NCBI RefSeq assembly: GCF_029962835.1
Contig: NC_080583.1
Span: forward strand, 3,209,001-3,273,000
Reading direction: 5' to 3'
Source of the DNA: Magnolia sinica
Taxonomy: Eukaryota; Streptophyta; Magnoliopsida; Magnoliales; Magnoliaceae
Length of the DNA stretch: 64,000 nucleotides
Shown: piece after piece, positions 59,160-64,000 of the stretch
Numbering within the stretch: position 1 is the first letter of the stretch
Layout of the letters: the number at the start of each line of letters is the position of its first letter
Program-made: the position numbers and the translations under genes
Notes under the pieces: model-generated
Told to the model about the DNA's origin: nothing
The model's input: only the letters and a program-made list of their open reading frames with translations
Databases searched by the model: none

Positions 59160-59565
59160 GCTGAACAAGTACCCCAAAATGATCATTTTCAATATCTTGG
59201 GTTGATAACTCAAAAGAGCGAAGAGATTGAGGAGGATGTCACTCATAGAATTAGTTGGGTAGATGAAGTGGAGATGTGCCTCACCATTTTACATGATCAC
59301 TGTATACCAATAAAACTAAAGTGGAAATTTTATAGCATATGGGAGAAAATGTTGAACAATCGAGGAACATGTTCATAGGACAAGTGTAGCTGAAATGGAG
59401 ATGTTGAGATTGATAAGTAGAAAAAATTAGAAGCTAATGAAGTCAAAGGGAACTAGGGAGAAGCACCAGTAGGAAATAAGATGATGGAAAGTAGAATAAG
59501 ATGGTTTAGCCATCTGCAATGGAGACCAAGACATGTACTGGTTAGCCATCTGCAATGGAGACCAA
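59160..59565 (+). mobile_element. RTE-type LINE 3' fragment
   Basis: Translating gives FQYLGLITQKSEEIEEDVTH with RIS, then HCIPIKLKWKFY, SVAEMEMLRLISRKN and RWFSHLQW-like words. These match the C-terminal part of plant RTE-clade reverse transcriptase ORFs (FKYLG…EIEEDV…HRI, RIPLKLKGKFY, VAEMRMLRWM, RLRWFGHVQRR). The frame shifts and stops several times, so it is dead. Its last piece (GTTAGCCATCTGCAATGGAG) is duplicated in tandem at 59510 and 59540. Only about 400 bp remain. Confidence 0.75.
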
Positions 59566-60814
59566 GTATGTAAAGTCTATCCTTGATCCATTTGGCCCAC
59601 TTTTAATTTCACAAACCTCAGTATGGGGATTTAAATGCCTATCCTTGAAGCATTTTCCCACTTTGCAAGTTAATATTCTCGATGAAGACACCTAAATGCC
59701 TTTCTTGCCATTCTGTCCACTTTTCAATTCAAATCTTGATGATTGCACCTAAATGCATCACCTTAAGGGATTTTGCCCATTTTTCAAGATAAAATTCTAG
59801 ATAAAGGCACCTAAATGCCCATCCTTGAGGCATTTTGCCCACCTTTTGGGTTTTAAAAAATCAGTGAAGACATCTAGATGCCTATCCTAACGGCATTTCG
59901 CCTACTTACCGTTGAGGGGTTTAACTGACTTTTCAACTTAAAAATCTCAAGAAGGGAATCTAAATGCCTAACCTTAAGACATTTTGCCCACTTTTCAAGC
60001 TACGGGCACCATGACACCTCCCCTATAAGCATTTTGCCCATATTTTAAGCTAAAAATTCAGGTAAGGGCAAATAAATGTGTCTTCTTTAGGCATTTTGAC
60101 CACAATTAAATATAAATATTCAAATAAGGGCACCTAATGCCCATCCTTAGGCCATTTTGCCAACTTTGTAAGTTAAAAATCAAAATTTTGGCACCTACAT
60201 GCCTTTACTTAAGGCATTTGGTCCACTTTTCAAGTTAAAAATCTTGATAAGGGCATCTAAATGTGTATCCTTGAGGCATATTGCACACCTTTCAAGCTAT
60301 TAATCAGGGTAGGAGCACCTAAATGCCCTTCAAGGCATTTTGCCCACCTTTGAAGCTAAAATCCAGGTAAGGGCACCTAAATGCCCATTCTTGAGTCATT
60401 TTGCCACTTTTCAAGTTAAAAATACATGTTTGGGCAGCTAAATGCCTATCCTTGAGGCATTTGGCTCACTATTCATGTTAAAAATCTCAGTAACGGCATC
60501 TAAACGCCTATCCTTAAAGCATTTTGTAAATGTTTTAAGTTAATAATCTCAGTGATTGTGCAACTAAATGCATTAAGAGGCATTTTTTCTCACTTTTTCA
60601 AGTTAAAATCCTAGAAAGGGCACCTAATGCATATCCTTTAGGCATTTTGCCCATTTTTCAAGTTAAAAATATACGTGAGGCACCTAAATGCCCATACTTG
60701 AGAAATTTTGCCCACTTTCAGAGTAAAAAATCAAGTGATGGCAACAAATGCCTATACTCAAGGCAATTTTCCCACTTTTAGAGTTAAAAGTAAAAGTACA
60801 TGCACCTACATGCC

Positions 60815-61151
60815 CAAGGTATTCCATAACGGTAACGATGGCCGTAATGGCCACCACCGTTGCCTTTATGATACAAGTTGTAACAGCAATTATGGTTTCT
60901 ACCATTATGGTCTCTCTTTTTTTATTGAAAAAATCCGAAAAACATTATCATCCCCGTAATGCACCATTACAGAGTTGTTACAGCCTTTACATGGGGCATA
61001 ACGGGCCATTACGGTTGTAACGGCCGTTACAAGTCATTTTTTTCCATAACAACCACTACGGTCCTTACAACCACATACGTGTAATAGTTGCCACCATTAC
61101 CTTTACATAATGGTCTTTACAACCTCGTAATGGTTGTTACGGCACACCATG
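60815..61151 (+). mobile_element. GTAACGG-type hAT MITE 1 (337 bp)
   Basis: Terminals CAAGGTATTCCATAACGG and GGTTGTTACGGCACACCATG are inverted. A perfect 8-bp TACATGCC flanks it (60807-60814 and 61152-61159), taken from an array unit. The interior is full of TAACGGCC/GGCCGTTA words and ATTGAAAAAATCCGAAAAAC. Confidence 0.9.
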
Positions 61152-61874
61152 TACATGCCTATTCTCGATGAATTTTGCCCACTTTTTTAGAGTAAAAAAT
61201 CAAATGATGGCACCAAATTCCTATCCTTGAGGCATTTTTCCCACTTTTAGAGTTGAAGGTACAAGCACTTGTATGCCTATCCCCGAGGAATTTGTCCTTT
61301 TTAGAGTCAGAAATCCAGGAAATGGCTCCCAAATACCTATCCTTTAGGCATTTTGCTCACCTTTCAAGTTCAAAGTTCATGTAAGGGAACATAAATGCCT
61401 ATCCTTGAGGCATTTTACCCACACATAAAGTTATGAAAAATCTTAGTAAGGCCAACTAAATGCCAATCCTTGTGGCATTCCACCCATTTTCTAGTAAAAT
61501 CTCGATAATGACACCTAAATTCATGCTTGAGGCATTCTGCCCACTTTTCAAGTCAGAAATCTTAATAAGCACACTTACAAGACTATCCTTGAAGCATTTG
61601 CCTAGTTTTATAGCTAAAAATTCAGGCATGGGCAACTAAATTCCTATGCTTAAGGCATGTTACACACTTTCCAAGCTAAAAATCAAGGTAAGAGCACCTA
61701 AATTCCTACTATTAAGACATCAAGGTAAAGGCACCTTGAGGTATTTTGCCCATTTTTCAAGCTAAAATCAAAAGCACTACCTAAATGCCTATCCTTAAAG
61801 GAGTTTCCCACTTTCAAGCTAAAAATCAAGATAAAGGCACCTAAACCCCTATGCATTAAATCCTTATACCTAAC

Positions 61875-62253
61875 CAAGGTGTTCTGTAATGGTAACGGTG
61901 GTCATAACGGCCACCACCGTTACCTTTACGATACGGGTCATAACGGCTGTTACGCCCCCCGGAACGACCGTTACGGTCTCTTTTTTTATTGAAAAAAAAA
62001 AATCCTGAAAAACCTGTATTTGCCTCGCAATATTGATTAAAAAGTATGGAAAACCTGTATCTGCCCCATAACAGACAATTACAGGACTGTGGCCTTTATA
62101 GGGAACATAATGTGCCGTTAACGGCAATTACGGGTCATTTTTTTCCATAACGGCTGTTACGGCCGTCACGACCCCGTAACATGTAACGGTTGCCACCGTT
62201 ACCTTTATGTAACAGCCTTTATGGCCCCTTAACGGCCTTTACAGCACACCATG
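61875..62253 (+). mobile_element. GTAACGG-type hAT MITE 2 (379 bp)
   Basis: Same terminals (CAAGGTGTTCTGTAATGG … ACAGCACACCATG) and core as copy 1. Flanks TACCTAAC and CACCTGAC match at 6 of 8, again array sequence. Confidence 0.87.
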
Positions 62254-62540
62254 CACCTGACGCAGTTTGCACACCATCCAAGGCATAAATCCAAGTAAGG
62301 ACACCTAATGCCTATCGATAAGACATTTTTCCGACTTTCGAGCTAAAAATTAAGGTAAGGCCACCTACATGCCTATCCTTGAGGCATTTTGCCACTTTTA
62401 AAGTTAAAAATGCATGTAAGGGCACCTTAGTACCTGTTCTTATGGCAATGGGCACACTTTCCAAGTTAAAAATCCTTACCCGAAATCCCTACTAATGACG
62501 AATGAGGCATTTTGTCGACATTTAAAGTTAAAAGTCCAAG

Positions 62541-62926
62541 CATGATGTGCCATAAGGGCCATTACGGGGCCGTAAAGGCCATTACATAAAGGTAACGGTG
62601 ACAACCGTTACACGTTATGGAGTCCTAACAGCAATAACAGTCATTATGGAAAAAATGATATGTAACCACCGTTAACAGCCCGTTACGCCCCTTGTAAAGG
62701 TTGTAACAGCCCCATATTGGTATGTTATGGGGCAAATACAGGTTTTTCAGATTATTTTTTTTCAATGTTACAGAGCAGATATAGGTTTTTCGGCTTCTTT
62801 TTCAACGTCATGAAGCAAATACAGGTTTTTCATATTTTTTCCTTCAATTAAAAAAGGGACCATAACGGCCATTACAACCTGTATCAAAAAGGTAACAGTG
62901 GTGGCGTTATCGCCAAGAATACCTTG
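62541..62926 (-). mobile_element. GTAACGG-type hAT MITE 3 (386 bp), reversed
   Basis: Opposite orientation: CATGATGTGCCATAAGGG at the left and CGCCAAGAATACCTTG at the right. A perfect 8-bp AGTCCAAG flanks it (62533-62540 and 62927-62934). The middle has three copies of a CAAATACAGGTTTTTC-type word, more than copies 1 and 2. Confidence 0.9.
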
Positions 62927-64000
62927 AGTCCAAGTAAAGCCACCTAAATGCCCATGCTTTAAGCATTTTACCCACCTTTCAAAGTAAACTATCTAGGAAC
63001 AGGCACCTAAGCGCGCCTATCTTGAGCCATTTTGTTTTCTTTCACTTTTTAAGCTAATAATCAGGGTAAGGGCTTATAAATGCCCATTTAAATATCATTT
63101 AGTTGGTCTAAATAAATATCATTAAGGGTAAGGGCACCTAATCATGACAATGGCATCTAAATAAATATCTTTGAGGCATTTTACCCACTTTTAAAGTTAA
63201 AATTAGGGTAAAGGCACCAAAATGCTAATCCTTTAGCCATTTTTCCCACTTTTCAAGTTAAAAATCTAGGTAGGGGCATCTAAATTCCTATACTTGAGGC
63301 ATATTGTCCATTTTCAAGTTAAAAATCTAGTAAATGCACCAAAATGCCTATCCTCGAGGTATTTTGGCAACTTTTTCAAGTTAAAAATCTTGGCAAGGGT
63401 ACCAAAATGACAATCCTTGAGGCATTTTATGAACTTTTCAATTTAAAAATCTAGGCGAGGAGATCAAAATGCCTATCCTTGAGATAGGATAGGCATTTTT
63501 GCCCACCTTTCAACTTTAAAATATGTATAAGGGCTCCTACATGCCTATTATTGAGATATTTTGCCCAATTTCAAGTTAAAAATCTAGGTAAAGGCACCAA
63601 AATGCTTTCATTGGGGCATTTTGCCCGGGCTAATATAAAAATGAAGGCAAGGGCTCCTAAATACCTATCCTTCCAAGTATTTTGCCCACTTTCCAAGTTA
63701 AAAGTCTAGGTAAATGCACCAAAATGCTTTCATTGAGGCATTTTGCCCAGTCTAATATAAAAATCAAGGTAAGGGCTCCTAAATACCTATCCTTCCTAGT
63801 ATTTTGCCCACTTTCCAAGTTAAAAATCTAGGTAAGTTCACGAAAATGCCTACCTTTGAGGCAATTCATCATCTTTGAGTTAAAAATCTTATTAAGGGCA
63901 CCAAAATGCCCATCCTTAATGCAAAATTTTGGGTAAGTGCACCTAAATTTCTATCTTGAAGCATTTCAGCCACTTATTGAGTTAAAAACCTAGGACACCT

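Larger units (their letters stand above)
59570..64000. repeat. Degenerate tandem array of ~61-bp units with internal hairpins
   Basis: Consensus parts are GGTAAGGGCACCTAAATGCC, TATCCTTGAGGCATTTTGCC and CACTTTTCAAGTTAAAAATC. Period is about 61 bases, and roughly fifty units run off the right edge. In each good unit AAATGCC and GGCATTT flank a nine-base TATCCTTGA loop and can pair. Units are diverged from one another. Three hAT-type MITEs interrupt the array. It could lie in a COR413 intron. Confidence 0.9.

Noticed and set aside
59570-64000. CRISPR-like or centromere-like array
   Set aside because: Units are adjacent, degenerate and without unique spacers, and the host is a plant. The period of about 61 bp and the small size do not suggest a centromere satellite.

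Overview
The window looks like nuclear DNA of a flowering plant. It has plant-type host genes with canonical introns, Ty3/gypsy LTR retrotransposon fossils of the Tat and Del/Tekay kinds, an RTE-type LINE fragment, and a dense cover of non-autonomous DNA transposons. The very frequent palindromic repeat built around GGGCCCACCATGATGTATG makes me think of a magnoliid or other early-diverging woody lineage, but that is a guess from memory.

Layout. 1-5.9 kb: a broken Tat-like Ty3/gypsy element on the minus strand, cut by the window edge, with a displaced copy of its own LTR-edge sequence inside gag. 6.5-29 kb: a cluster of neprosin-family genes (DUF239/DUF4409) on the minus strand. Copy B (11145-21689) is the main host gene here. 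Seven exons with GT/AG borders read without interruption into a 395-residue secreted protein that keeps both glutamates expected of the neprosin peptidase fold. Copy A (6722-7662) is exon 1 and exon 2 only, with a duplicated promoter. Copy C (26.8-28.9 kb) is remnants of exons 4 and 5, with a hAT-type element inserted in exon 4. Introns and spacers are filled with palindromic Mutator-like MITEs, a near 1-kb foldback element and hAT-type elements rich in the words CTCGA/GAGCTC.

32155-45965: a full-length but broken Del/Tekay-like LTR retrotransposon with 2.7-3.0-kb LTRs, a GATAG target duplication and an additional upstream ORF before gag. A 3.2-kb solo LTR of a related subfamily lies head-on to it 29 bp away (45995-49221, target duplication ATATA). 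Both sit in one palindromic MITE. 49-57 kb: repeats, with no gene I can support. 57407-57660: the last exon of a COR413-type cold-regulated membrane protein gene on the minus strand; its upstream exons are not visible. 59.15-59.56 kb: an RTE LINE remnant. 59.57 kb to the window end: a degenerate tandem array of ~61-bp units, each able to form a small ATGCC/GGCAT hairpin, with three hAT-type MITEs of one family inserted into it.

The two live-looking host genes are unrelated in function: a secreted peptidase-like protein and a membrane cold-response protein. Most of the structure records repeated transposition into a small tandem gene cluster, and several insertions can be ordered by nesting and target-site duplications.
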